Below, piece by piece: positions 17,475 through 25,086 of a stretch of 52,872 nucleotides of DNA. Location of the stretch: NCBI GenBank assembly GCA_900553755.1, contig USEX01000006.1, positions 1 to 52,872 of the forward strand, written 5' to 3'. This stretch comes from an uncultured Clostridium sp. GTDB lineage: Bacteria > Bacillota > Clostridia > TANB77 > CAG-508. Below the pieces are notes generated by a model, which was not told where the DNA came from, did no database searches, and saw nothing but the letters and a program-made list of their open reading frames with translations. The number at the start of each line of letters is the position of its first letter. Position 1 is the stretch's first letter. The translations under genes were made by a program, and so were the position numbers.

Positions 17475-18683
17475 ATGAAAAATAAGGGAGTTACATTAGT
17501 AGCATTAATTGTTACAATAGTTGTATTATTGATATTGGCGGGAGTTAGCATAAATTTGATAGTTGGAAAAAATGGAATAGTTACAAGAGCAGTAGATGTA
17601 AAAATTATTACAAGAGCATCAGCAGCTGAAGAAAGAGTAAATTTGTGGAAAAAAGAAAATTATATAGCAAGAGAAGCGGAGAAAGAAACTGTTAGCAAAG
17701 AAAAGTTACTGAGCTATTTGAAAGAACAAAATTTAGTTACAGAAAATGAAATAGACAGAGATAGAGAAGTAATTGTAATAAAAAAAGATGACGGAACAAT
17801 TGTAAAAGAAATAAATTATGGTGGTGTTATAATAAATATAAGTAAATACCCAGAAAAAGGAAAAACTGCAGCTGTTCAATTAGAAGTGACTTCAATTGAA
17901 GGCCTTACAGATGTGAAAGAGCTAGATGAAACGGCTCAAAAAAATGTTATAAAAAAATTGGAAATTCAATTTTGTAATAAAATTGAAGATACTAATTTTA
18001 CTGATTTTGCAGATGTTTTAACTTACTATGCAAATGTAGGCTTGATTAGTTCGAATACAGAAGATGCTTTTTGGCAATATGTTGGAGAAAATAAAAGTGG
18101 TTATATAAATTATATTATAAGTAACTTATATAATGTGTATTTGGGGCAAATTGTGATGGTATTAAACCCTGAGGAAGAAGAAGATCCTATTTATATAGCA
18201 GAATCTAATGGGACCTATACGTTTAAAGTTAAGGATTTGATAACAGATAAAACTTATACAAAAGATGTAACTGTTGATAATATAACAAATGATTACCAAT
18301 ATTATGTTACAAATTTTGATAATAATAGACAAAGTGGAAAAGCAAAGGAAATAGTAGAATTGGCTAGCTTAAAAAGCACAAATGTAAAGCTTGCATTAAA
18401 ACCAGCAACATGGAAAATAGGCTTAAAAGATAAAAGTACCAATACTTTTACTACATTTGAAAAAGCATATTATGTATATAATAATAAAAAAATTGATGTT
18501 ACATCAGTAATACGAGAATCTAATGGCGTTTCAAGAATAGATAGTGATGATATTAAACAGATGATTGAAGAAAAATTTGATAAAATTATATATTCAAAAA
18601 CTGGACTTTGCGTACTTGTGAAAGATGGGGTAGAATATAGTGGAAAGGTAAAAATAGGAGAAGTAAATAAAAAAACAAAATAA
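17475..18683 (+). CDS. Prepilin-like secreted/anchored protein of unknown function
   Basis: 402 aa. The N-terminus MKNKGVTLVALIVTIVVLLI is a class III prepilin-type leader: a short basic peptide, Gly, then a hydrophobic helix (about residues 6-30). The Glu normally found at position +5 of the mature protein is Ala here. The rest is a soluble, mostly beta-rich domain with no family I recognise. It includes a short Lys/Glu-rich helix (about 45-80) and several Thr/Asp-rich strands. No prepilin peptidase or pilus ATPase lies in the window. AAAAGGAG precedes the ATG. A second protein of this leader type is at 48.9 kb. Confidence 0.7.
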   Translation: MKNKGVTLVALIVTIVVLLILAGVSINLIVGKNGIVTRAVDVKIITRASAAEERVNLWKKENYIAREAEKETVSKEKLLSYLKEQNLVTENEIDRDREVIVIKKDDGTIVKEINYGGVIINISKYPEKGKTAAVQLEVTSIEGLTDVKELDETAQKNVIKKLEIQFCNKIEDTNFTDFADVLTYYANVGLISSNTEDAFWQYVGENKSGYINYIISNLYNVYLGQIVMVLNPEEEEDPIYIAESNGTYTFKVKDLITDKTYTKDVTVDNITNDYQYYVTNFDNNRQSGKAKEIVELASLKSTNVKLALKPATWKIGLKDKSTNTFTTFEKAYYVYNNKKIDVTSVIRESNGVSRIDSDDIKQMIEEKFDKIIYSKTGLCVLVKDGVEYSGKVKIGEVNKKTK

Positions 18684-18722
18684 AATATGATTTTAGTGTA
18701 AGTTGTACATATTTTTCTAAAA

Positions 18723-18748
18723 AACTCTTGCGTTGCAGGAGTTTTTTT
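18723..18748 (+). terminator. Terminator after the prepilin-like gene
   Basis: AACTCTTGC (18723-18731) pairs with GCAGGAGTT (18735-18743) across a three-base loop with one G-T pair, followed by seven Ts. The -35 of the next promoter lies inside this hairpin. Confidence 0.8.
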
Positions 18749-18756
18749 GTTATAAT
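18728..18756 (+). promoter_or_regulatory. rpsB promoter overlapping the upstream terminator
   Basis: TTGCGT (18728-18733) and TATAAT (18751-18756) are 17 bases apart. The -35 element is embedded in the terminator stem of the previous gene. Confidence 0.6.
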
Positions 18757-18791
18757 ACTATATGTTAGAAAAATACGCACATAAATAGTAG

Positions 18792-18841
18792 TTTAGCAAG
18801 AAGTGCTTATATAAATTTTTTCATGTATAAGTCTTGCTAAA
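18792..18841 (+). promoter_or_regulatory. Structured rpsB mRNA leader (candidate S2 autoregulatory element)
   Basis: TTTAGCAAG (18792-18800) and CTTGCTAAA (18833-18841) form a perfect 9-bp outer stem. CTTATA (18806-18811) and TATAAG (18826-18831) form an inner stem. The element lies in the 5' UTR, 42 bases before the rpsB ATG. Ribosomal-protein operons often carry such leader structures as autogenous control sites. No T-run follows, so any control would be translational. Confidence 0.55.
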
Positions 18842-18883
18842 TGTTGAGCATTTATGGAGGGTAAACTAAAAGGAGGAACAAAA

Positions 18884-19672
18884 ATGGCAGTAGTTGCAAT
18901 GAAACAATTACTAGAAGCTGGTGTTCATTTTGGACATCAAACAAAAAGATGGGATCCTAAAATGGCTGAATATATTTTTCAAGCAAGAAACGGAATCCAC
19001 ATCATCGATTTACAAAAAACTTCAAAGAAGTTAGATGAAGCATATAGCTTCATGAAAGAGCAAGCAGAAGAAGGAAAAACAGTTCTATTCGTAGGAACTA
19101 AAAAGCAAGCTCAAGACTGTATGAAAGAAGCAGCAGAAAAATGTGGAATGTACTACATTAATCAAAGATGGTTAGGTGGTATGTTAACAAACTTTACTAC
19201 AATAAAGAAAAGAATTGATAGATTAAATCAATTAGAAAAAATGCAAGAAGATGGTACTTTTGATGTATTACCTAAAAAAGAAGTAATTCTTCTTAAGAAA
19301 GAAATGGAAAAACTAGAAAAGAACTTAGGCGGAATCAAAGAAATGAACGAAATGCCAGGAGTATTATTCATAGTAGATCCAAAGAAAGAAAGAAATGCAA
19401 TATTAGAAGCAAGAAAATTAAATATCCCTGTTATAGGATTAGTTGATACAAACTGCAATCCAGAAGATGTAGATTATGCAATTCCTGGAAATGATGATGC
19501 TATAAGAGCTGTAAAATTAATAGCAGATGTTATGGCAAATGCAGTAATAGAAGGTAGACAAGGTGAAGCTCCAGAAGTTACAGAAACTGTTGAAGAGCAA
19601 GAAGTTGCTACTGAAGAGCCAACAAGCATTGAAGAAGTAGTTGAAAATGCTGAGGAAGAAGTTAAAGAATAA
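18884..19672 (+). CDS. rpsB: 30S ribosomal protein S2
   Basis: 262 aa. Opens MAVVAMKQLLEAGVHFGHQT and contains RWDPKMAEYIFQARNGIHIIDLQKT, NQRWLGGMLTNF and PVIGLVDTNCNPEDVDY, all S2 signatures. An acidic Glu/Val-rich tail of about 40 residues follows the conserved core. The start is ATG at 18884, 6 bases after AAAGGAGGA; a longer frame from 18854 would add ten residues containing the ribosome binding site itself. It has its own promoter and structured leader and is followed by tsf. Confidence 0.98.
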   Translation: MAVVAMKQLLEAGVHFGHQTKRWDPKMAEYIFQARNGIHIIDLQKTSKKLDEAYSFMKEQAEEGKTVLFVGTKKQAQDCMKEAAEKCGMYYINQRWLGGMLTNFTTIKKRIDRLNQLEKMQEDGTFDVLPKKEVILLKKEMEKLEKNLGGIKEMNEMPGVLFIVDPKKERNAILEARKLNIPVIGLVDTNCNPEDVDYAIPGNDDAIRAVKLIADVMANAVIEGRQGEAPEVTETVEEQEVATEEPTSIEEVVENAEEEVKE

Positions 19673-19689
19673 TAAGTATTGATATCAAA

Positions 19690-19719
19690 GGGTAGGGCGC
19701 TGCCCTATCCTTATTTTTT
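19690..19719 (+). terminator. rpsB-tsf intercistronic hairpin (attenuator)
   Basis: GGGTAGGGC (19690-19698) pairs with GCCCTATCC (19702-19710), loop of three, followed by TTATTTTTT. This strong GC hairpin with a T-rich tail, just before the tsf ribosome binding site, would lower tsf expression relative to rpsB. Confidence 0.75.
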
Positions 19720-19735
19720 AAAAGGAGGATATAAA

Positions 19736-20614
19736 ATGGTAACAGCAAGCCAAGTAAAGGAATTAAGAGAAAAAACAGGTGCAGGGATGATGGACTGCAA
19801 AAAAGTTTTAACAGAAACTGATGGAGATATGGAAAAAGCAGCAGAATTATTACGTGAAAGAGGAATAACAAAAGCTGCAAAGAAATCTAGCAGAGTAGCA
19901 GCAGAAGGATTAGTTGAAGCTTACTTATCAGATGACAAAAAAGTAGGAGCAATAATCGAAGTAAATGCTGAAACAGATTTCGTTGGAAAAAATGAAGAAT
20001 TTAGAAAATTCGTTAAAGATGTAGTAAAACAAGTTGCATTAAATAATCCAAAAGATGTGGAAGATTTATTAGCACAAAAATCAATAGAAGAACCAGAACT
20101 TACAGTAAAAGAAGTTCTAACAAATAAAATAGCAACAATAGGAGAAAATTTAACAATAAGAAGATTTGCTAGATTCGAAACTGAAGGAATGATTGAAAAA
20201 TATATCCATGGAGAAGGAAAAATTGCTGTATTAGTAGATATGGAAAATGCTTCAGAAGAACTTGCAAAAGATATATGCATGCAAATTGCTGCTGCAAGAC
20301 CAGAATTCTTAGCAAGAGAAAATGTACCTGCTGAAAGAGTAGAAAAAGAAATGGAAATATTAAAAGCACAAGCTATGAATGAGGGAAAACCAGAAGCAAT
20401 AGCTGAAAAAATGGTACAAGGAAGAGTTGGAAAGTTCTACGGAGAAATTTGCTTATTAGATCAAGAATTCGTAAAAAATCCTGATATAAAAGTAAGCCAA
20501 TTAGTAAAAGAAAAAGGTGCTAAAATAAATAGATTTGCAAGATTCGAAACAGGTGAAGGAATAGAGAAAAAAGAAGAAAACTTTGCTGAAGAAGTTGCAA
20601 AACAATTACAATAA
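19736..20614 (+). CDS. tsf: Elongation factor Ts
   Basis: Nucleotide exchange factor for EF-Tu, 292 aa. The N-terminal UBA-like segment reads VTASQVKELREKTGAGMMDC followed by KKVLTE. The two core subdomains contain NAETDFVGKNEEF and IAAARPEFLARENVP. The C-terminus has GKFYGEICLLDQEFVKN. ATG at 19736 lies 6 bases after AAAGGAGGA; the open frame upstream (from 19679) would cover the intercistronic hairpin and is not coding. Confidence 0.98.
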   Translation: MVTASQVKELREKTGAGMMDCKKVLTETDGDMEKAAELLRERGITKAAKKSSRVAAEGLVEAYLSDDKKVGAIIEVNAETDFVGKNEEFRKFVKDVVKQVALNNPKDVEDLLAQKSIEEPELTVKEVLTNKIATIGENLTIRRFARFETEGMIEKYIHGEGKIAVLVDMENASEELAKDICMQIAAARPEFLARENVPAERVEKEMEILKAQAMNEGKPEAIAEKMVQGRVGKFYGEICLLDQEFVKNPDIKVSQLVKEKGAKINRFARFETGEGIEKKEENFAEEVAKQLQ

Positions 20615-20625
20615 TAAAAACATTT

Positions 20626-20656
20626 GAAGGTGCTAATGCAAGTACCTTCTTTTTTT
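20626..20656 (+). terminator. Terminator after tsf
   Basis: GAAGGTGCT (20626-20634) pairs with AGTACCTTC (20641-20649) with one G-T pair, loop of six, followed by a run of Ts to 20656. Confidence 0.85.
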
Positions 20657-20723
20657 ATCAAATTATTGCTCTTTATCAGAGAACCTGATATAATTTACGT
20701 ATCATAAAAAAAGGAGAAAAAAC

Positions 20724-22358
20724 GTGTTTAATTTAAAAACAAAACAAAAAGGAAAAAAGAAAGAAAAACTTGAAGATAGTGAGAAAATAAGAAGTATAAG
20801 ATTTAATATTTTGGCTGTAGCTTGTATAATATTATTTTGTGCGGTTTTAGCGCCAATTACTTTACAAAACGATACTTTCTACACAATTAGAATTGGTGAG
20901 CATATATTGCAAAACGAAACTATAGATATGCAAGATCCATTTTCTTGGCATGAAAATTTGCCATATACATATCCACATTGGGCTTATGATGTAATGATAT
21001 ATTTAATATACAATGTAGGTGGAATGCTTGGAATTTTCATATCTACAATAATATTATCTTGTACACTTGGATTGGTAATGTATTTTACCAATAATAAAAT
21101 ATCTAAAAACAAGGTAGCTTCATTAATAGTTACTTTAGGAGCGATGTATTTAATAAAAGATTATATAGCTGCTAGGGCACAATTGGTAACATTCATATTA
21201 TTTGAATTTGTTATTCTGTTTATAGAGAAATTTTTAGAAACTAAAAAAATAAGATATGCAGCAGGAATAGTTATTATATCAATAATTGTAGCAAACGTGC
21301 ATTGCGCCGTATGGCCATTCTTATTTATATTATTCTTGCCATATATAGCCGAGTACATATTCAGTTTAGACTATATAAGCATTTATTATATGATAAAAAA
21401 GAAGATAACTAAGAAAGAAGATAAAAATAAGGAAAAGAAACTAGAAGCTTCTAAAAAGAGAAGACAAAATCCATATAAAATAAGAGTAGTGAAAATAGAT
21501 GCTGCAAAATGGCTAATAGTAATTATGATAATATGTGGACTTACGGGATTATTAACACCTTTAGGAGATACGCCATATACATATCTAGTAAAAACTATGC
21601 AAGGAAATACTACAAAAAGCATCAGTGAGCATTTGCCATTAACATTGATAGATAATATTCCAATAATGATAGTGCTTTGCTTATTTATAGCTTTGCTAGT
21701 GTTTACAGATGTAAAGATAAGGCTAAAAGATTTTTTCTTTATAGGTGGACTAGCATTATTAATGTTTATCACAAGAAGGCAAACTTCAATGTTTGTGCTA
21801 TTTGGTAGTGGAATACTAGCAAAACTTTTGGCAGACCTATTTGAAAAATATGATAAAGATGGAACGAAAGAAATAGAAAAAATAATGATATCAATATTGG
21901 GAACCGTTGCTACATTATTAGTAGTAGCTTTGTTTATGATTCTACAAATAAAAAATAAAATGGGTGATAAATACATTAATGAAAAATCATATCCAGTAGC
22001 AGCGGCTAACTATATAAAAGAAAATCTAGACTTAGATGAAATTCATTTGTTTAATGAATATAATTATGGAAGTTATCTATTATTTGAGAGGATACCTGTA
22101 TTTATAGATTCAAGAGCAGATTTATATGCACCAGAATTTAATAAAACAGAAGAATATCCAGATGGCAGAGATATTTTTGGTGATTATATAAGTACATCTA
22201 ATATTTCTAGATATTATGAGAAAACATTTGATCAATACGATATAACACATGTAATAACATACAAAAATTCAAAATTAAATATGCTGCTATCTAGAGATTC
22301 ACATTATAATTCTTTATATACAGATGATAATTTTGTAATATATGAAAGAGAAATGTAG
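20724..22358 (+). CDS. Multi-spanning membrane protein, GT-C glycosyltransferase-like
   Basis: 544 aa, about ten membrane helices. A Lys-rich tail (residues 1-22) comes first. A first outer loop N49-D50-TFYTIRIGEHIL and WHENLPYTYPHWAYDV carries acidic and aromatic residues, as in GT-C enzymes. A Lys-rich cytoplasmic insert (about 225-255) follows, then a C-terminal soluble domain. That domain contains NEYNYGSYLLFERIPVFIDSR, with ADLY next, a pattern found in uncharacterised GT-C-like membrane proteins. A lipid-linked sugar substrate is inferred, not shown. The start is GTG after AAAGGAGAAA. The preceding terminator separates it from tsf, and two RNA-modification genes follow. Confidence 0.6.
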   Translation: MFNLKTKQKGKKKEKLEDSEKIRSIRFNILAVACIILFCAVLAPITLQNDTFYTIRIGEHILQNETIDMQDPFSWHENLPYTYPHWAYDVMIYLIYNVGGMLGIFISTIILSCTLGLVMYFTNNKISKNKVASLIVTLGAMYLIKDYIAARAQLVTFILFEFVILFIEKFLETKKIRYAAGIVIISIIVANVHCAVWPFLFILFLPYIAEYIFSLDYISIYYMIKKKITKKEDKNKEKKLEASKKRRQNPYKIRVVKIDAAKWLIVIMIICGLTGLLTPLGDTPYTYLVKTMQGNTTKSISEHLPLTLIDNIPIMIVLCLFIALLVFTDVKIRLKDFFFIGGLALLMFITRRQTSMFVLFGSGILAKLLADLFEKYDKDGTKEIEKIMISILGTVATLLVVALFMILQIKNKMGDKYINEKSYPVAAANYIKENLDLDEIHLFNEYNYGSYLLFERIPVFIDSRADLYAPEFNKTEEYPDGRDIFGDYISTSNISRYYEKTFDQYDITHVITYKNSKLNMLLSRDSHYNSLYTDDNFVIYEREM

Positions 22359-22375
22359 ATTAGAAGGGGAGAATA

Positions 22376-23287
22376 TTGAATACCTTGGTTGTAGACGAAA
22401 TTAATAAAGGAAAAAGATTAGATAGCTATATTAGTGATAATATGGATAAAATATCAAGAAGTTTTGCACAAAAGCTAATAGAAAATCAACAAGTTACAAT
22501 AAATGGTAAAAATGAAAAAGCTTCATATAAAGTTTGTGCAGGAGATAATATACAAGTGGATGTGCCAGAGGCACAAGGCACAAAACTAAAAGCACAAGAT
22601 ATACCTGTGGATGTAGTGTATGAAGACAAAGATATTATAGTAGTAAATAAGCCTAAAGGAATGGTGGTACATCCTGCTAATGGCAATCCTGATGGAACTT
22701 TGGTAAATGCAATTCTAGCAATGTGCAAAGATAGTTTATCTGGTATTGGTGGAGAAATTAGACCTGGTATAGTACATAGATTAGATAAAGATACATCAGG
22801 GCTTCTAATAATAGCGAAGAATGATGAGGCTCATGTGAAAATGAGCAAACAAATTCAAGATAGATTAGTAACTAAAAAATATATTGCACTGATTAGAGGA
22901 GTCGTTAAAGACGATGAGGCAACCATTGATATGCCAATAGCACGAAGCAAAGTTGATAGAAAGAAAATGGCTGTAGATAAAGATGGTAAGCAAGCTGTAA
23001 CACATTTTAAAGTAATTAAAAGATATAGAGGATATACTTTATTGGAAATAAAAATAGATACAGGAAGAACCCATCAAATAAGGGTCCATATGGCAAAGAT
23101 TGGATATCCAGTTGTGGGCGATATGGTATATTCAAATGGCAAAAATGAATTTGGAATTGAAGGCCAAATGCTTCATGCAAAAAGCCTAGAGTTTTCACAT
23201 CCTATTACTGGAAAAAAAATGCATTTAGAAGCTCCATTGCCAGAGTATTTTACAAAAGTATTGGAAGAGTTGGATAGTAGAAGTTAA
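22376..23287 (+). CDS. RluA/RluD family pseudouridine synthase
   Basis: 303 aa. An N-terminal S4 RNA-binding domain (about residues 10-65, RLDSYISDN and VTINGKNEKASYKVCAGD) precedes the catalytic domain. The active Asp is in GIVHRLDKDTSGLLIIAKN. KPKGMVVHPANGN and GRTHQIRVHMAKIGYPVVGD are also family motifs. It modifies uridines in 23S rRNA if RluD-like; the exact target cannot be read from sequence. The start is TTG at 22376 after AAGGGGAG. A second pseudouridine synthase of a different family follows after 18 bases. Confidence 0.93.
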   Translation: MNTLVVDEINKGKRLDSYISDNMDKISRSFAQKLIENQQVTINGKNEKASYKVCAGDNIQVDVPEAQGTKLKAQDIPVDVVYEDKDIIVVNKPKGMVVHPANGNPDGTLVNAILAMCKDSLSGIGGEIRPGIVHRLDKDTSGLLIIAKNDEAHVKMSKQIQDRLVTKKYIALIRGVVKDDEATIDMPIARSKVDRKKMAVDKDGKQAVTHFKVIKRYRGYTLLEIKIDTGRTHQIRVHMAKIGYPVVGDMVYSNGKNEFGIEGQMLHAKSLEFSHPITGKKMHLEAPLPEYFTKVLEELDSRS

Positions 23288-23305
23288 ATTTTGGAGGAAA
23301 AAGAA

Positions 23306-24022
23306 TTGGAAGAAGAAAGATTACAAAAGTTTTTAGCCAATAGTGGTATTGCTTCAAGGAGAAAATGTGAGGAGTATATATTAAAAGGCAAAGTAAGTGT
23401 GAATGGGAAAATTATAGATGAATTAGGAACAAAAATAAATCCAGATAAAGATGTAGTAAAATACAATGGAAAAATAGTTAAGAAAACAGATAAAAAAGTG
23501 TATATATTATTAAATAAGCCAATAGACTATGTAACTACTGTAAAAGACCAATTTGATAGACAAACAGTTTTAGATTTGATTGATATACCAGAAAAAGTAG
23601 TGCCAGTAGGCAGATTGGATATGTATACTTCAGGAGCATTGTTATTAACTAATGACGGGGATTTTGTATACAAAGTAACACATCCAAAATATGAAATAGA
23701 GAAAACTTATACTGTTACAATAAGAGGCATTGCAACACAAGATGACGTAAACAAACTTGAAAATGGTGTGAAGATAGATGATTACGTATCTGGAAAAGCA
23801 AAAGTTAAAATATTAAAAACAGATGAAGAGAAAAACTTTTCAAGATTACAAATTACAATACATGAGGGAAAAAATAGAGAAGTAAGAAAAATGTGTGAAG
23901 CAATAGATAAAAAAGTACTAGCATTGCATAGAAGAAGAATAGGCAATCTTGATGTAAAAAATATAGAAATAGGAAAATGGAGATACTTGAATAAAAAAGA
24001 GGTTGAAGAATTGCTAAAATAA
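23306..24022 (+). CDS. rluB: RsuA/RluB family pseudouridine synthase
   Basis: 238 aa. It carries an N-terminal S4 domain (RLQKFLANSGIASRRKCEEY) and catalytic Asp in VPVGRLDMYTSGALLLTNDG. KTYTVTIRG and IHEGKNREVRKMCEAIDKKV identify the RsuA/RluB/E/F family; Gram-positive members of this length usually act on 23S rRNA (RluB type). TTG at 23306 is chosen because GGAGG (23293-23297) lies 8 bases upstream; the longer frame from 23291 begins on top of that site. Confidence 0.92.
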   Translation: MEEERLQKFLANSGIASRRKCEEYILKGKVSVNGKIIDELGTKINPDKDVVKYNGKIVKKTDKKVYILLNKPIDYVTTVKDQFDRQTVLDLIDIPEKVVPVGRLDMYTSGALLLTNDGDFVYKVTHPKYEIEKTYTVTIRGIATQDDVNKLENGVKIDDYVSGKAKVKILKTDEEKNFSRLQITIHEGKNREVRKMCEAIDKKVLALHRRRIGNLDVKNIEIGKWRYLNKKEVEELLK

Positions 24023-24029
24023 AGAATAT

Positions 24030-24058
24030 TTGACAAAATTTGTAAAATGTGCAAAAAT
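24030..24058 (+). promoter_or_regulatory. Possible promoter before the replication-relaxation-like gene
   Basis: A consensus -35 TTGACA (24030-24035) is followed 17 bases later by a poor -10, AAAAAT (24053-24058). It lies in the 85-base gap after rluB. Confidence 0.3.
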
Positions 24059-24107
24059 AATAGTATGTGTAACAAGAGATTGATAGAACTTGAAAGGGGT
24101 GCTTTTT

Positions 24108-25046
24108 ATGGTTGAAGATTCAGAGATAAAAACAAAAATTTCGCCATTTGCTATAAGAAAAGACGAAATAAAAACTTTTGATGGAAAAGATGGATATGTA
24201 TCTATGAATCAAATAATACAAAAGATTAATGTTGGTCATATAAATGATTTACATTTTAGAATAATGGAGCTTGTAAATAAATTTGAATTTATTACTTCAA
24301 GACAATTATTTCAAATATTACAATATGAAAATGCAGACATACAAAGCCAAGATAAATTAAATAATAAATTGGAACAATTAGTAAAAACAAAAATACTAAC
24401 AAGATATTATTTCAATTCAGATGAGGGAAAAGGAATATATAGAATATATTGCTTAGAAAAAATGGGAAAATACCTTTTAAACTCTCGTGGGGTTGAATGT
24501 AAATGGCAACCTACAGATAATACAAAGCCTGTAGCAATGATAAAAAAGAGATTAGCAGGTAACCAAATAATAATAGCATATATGCTTAAAGTTAAAGCAT
24601 TTGATTCGTATGTTACAAAACCTGCAATAAAAGCAAAAAGTTTGTCTAAAACTTTTAAAGCAACAGGTGGAAGAATAAAATTAACGAAGAATAGCAAATC
24701 TATTGATTTTTTATTTGAAGTAGTAAGAAGAGAGGATGACTGGGAAAGCAAACTACAAGATAGAATGAAATTGTATGATGATTTCTATACAAATTATGTT
24801 CCAGGAGATTCAGAGTTTGCAAGTATGCCACAATTAATATTAGTGTGTGAAGATGAAAAGCACATGGCAGAAACATTTAGATATTTAACAATTAATAATA
24901 TAGATATAAAGAAAATAAAATATTATTATACTACAGATTTAAGACAAAATGAAGAATCATTAGAAAACAGTTTGGTAGAGTTTAAACTAGATGAAACTAC
25001 TAACAAATATAAATTAGAAAATGTAGATATAAAATTACTAGCATAA
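24108..25046 (+). CDS. Replication-relaxation-like winged-helix protein
   Basis: 312 aa, cytoplasmic. A winged-helix region (about residues 45-125) includes FRIMELVNKFEFITSRQLFQ and LVKTKILTRYYF. The C-terminal half resembles a PD-(D/E)xK-like fold as seen in the Replic_Relax family: D200 and E204 in SIDFLFEVV, K215 in DWESKLQDRM, and the strand PQLILVCEDE (241-250). Whether it cuts or binds DNA is unknown. ATG at 24108, 7 bases after AAAGGGG, is chosen over TTG at 24090. It converges with a VirD4-like ATPase gene 40 bases away. Replic_Relax genes are known mainly from plasmids and conjugative elements, next to coupling ATPases, so the pairing is meaningful. Confidence 0.65.
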   Translation: MVEDSEIKTKISPFAIRKDEIKTFDGKDGYVSMNQIIQKINVGHINDLHFRIMELVNKFEFITSRQLFQILQYENADIQSQDKLNNKLEQLVKTKILTRYYFNSDEGKGIYRIYCLEKMGKYLLNSRGVECKWQPTDNTKPVAMIKKRLAGNQIIIAYMLKVKAFDSYVTKPAIKAKSLSKTFKATGGRIKLTKNSKSIDFLFEVVRREDDWESKLQDRMKLYDDFYTNYVPGDSEFASMPQLILVCEDEKHMAETFRYLTINNIDIKKIKYYYTTDLRQNEESLENSLVEFKLDETTNKYKLENVDIKLLA

Positions 25047-25051
25047 CAAAA

Positions 25052-25085
25052 AGAAATATGGATTTATGGTCCATATTTCTTTTTT
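25052..25085. terminator. Bidirectional terminator between the convergent pair
   Basis: AGAAATATGGA (25052-25062) and TCCATATTTCT (25070-25080) form a perfect 11-bp stem. It has As before it and Ts after it, so it can end transcripts from both sides. Confidence 0.9.
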
Positions 25086-25086
25086 A

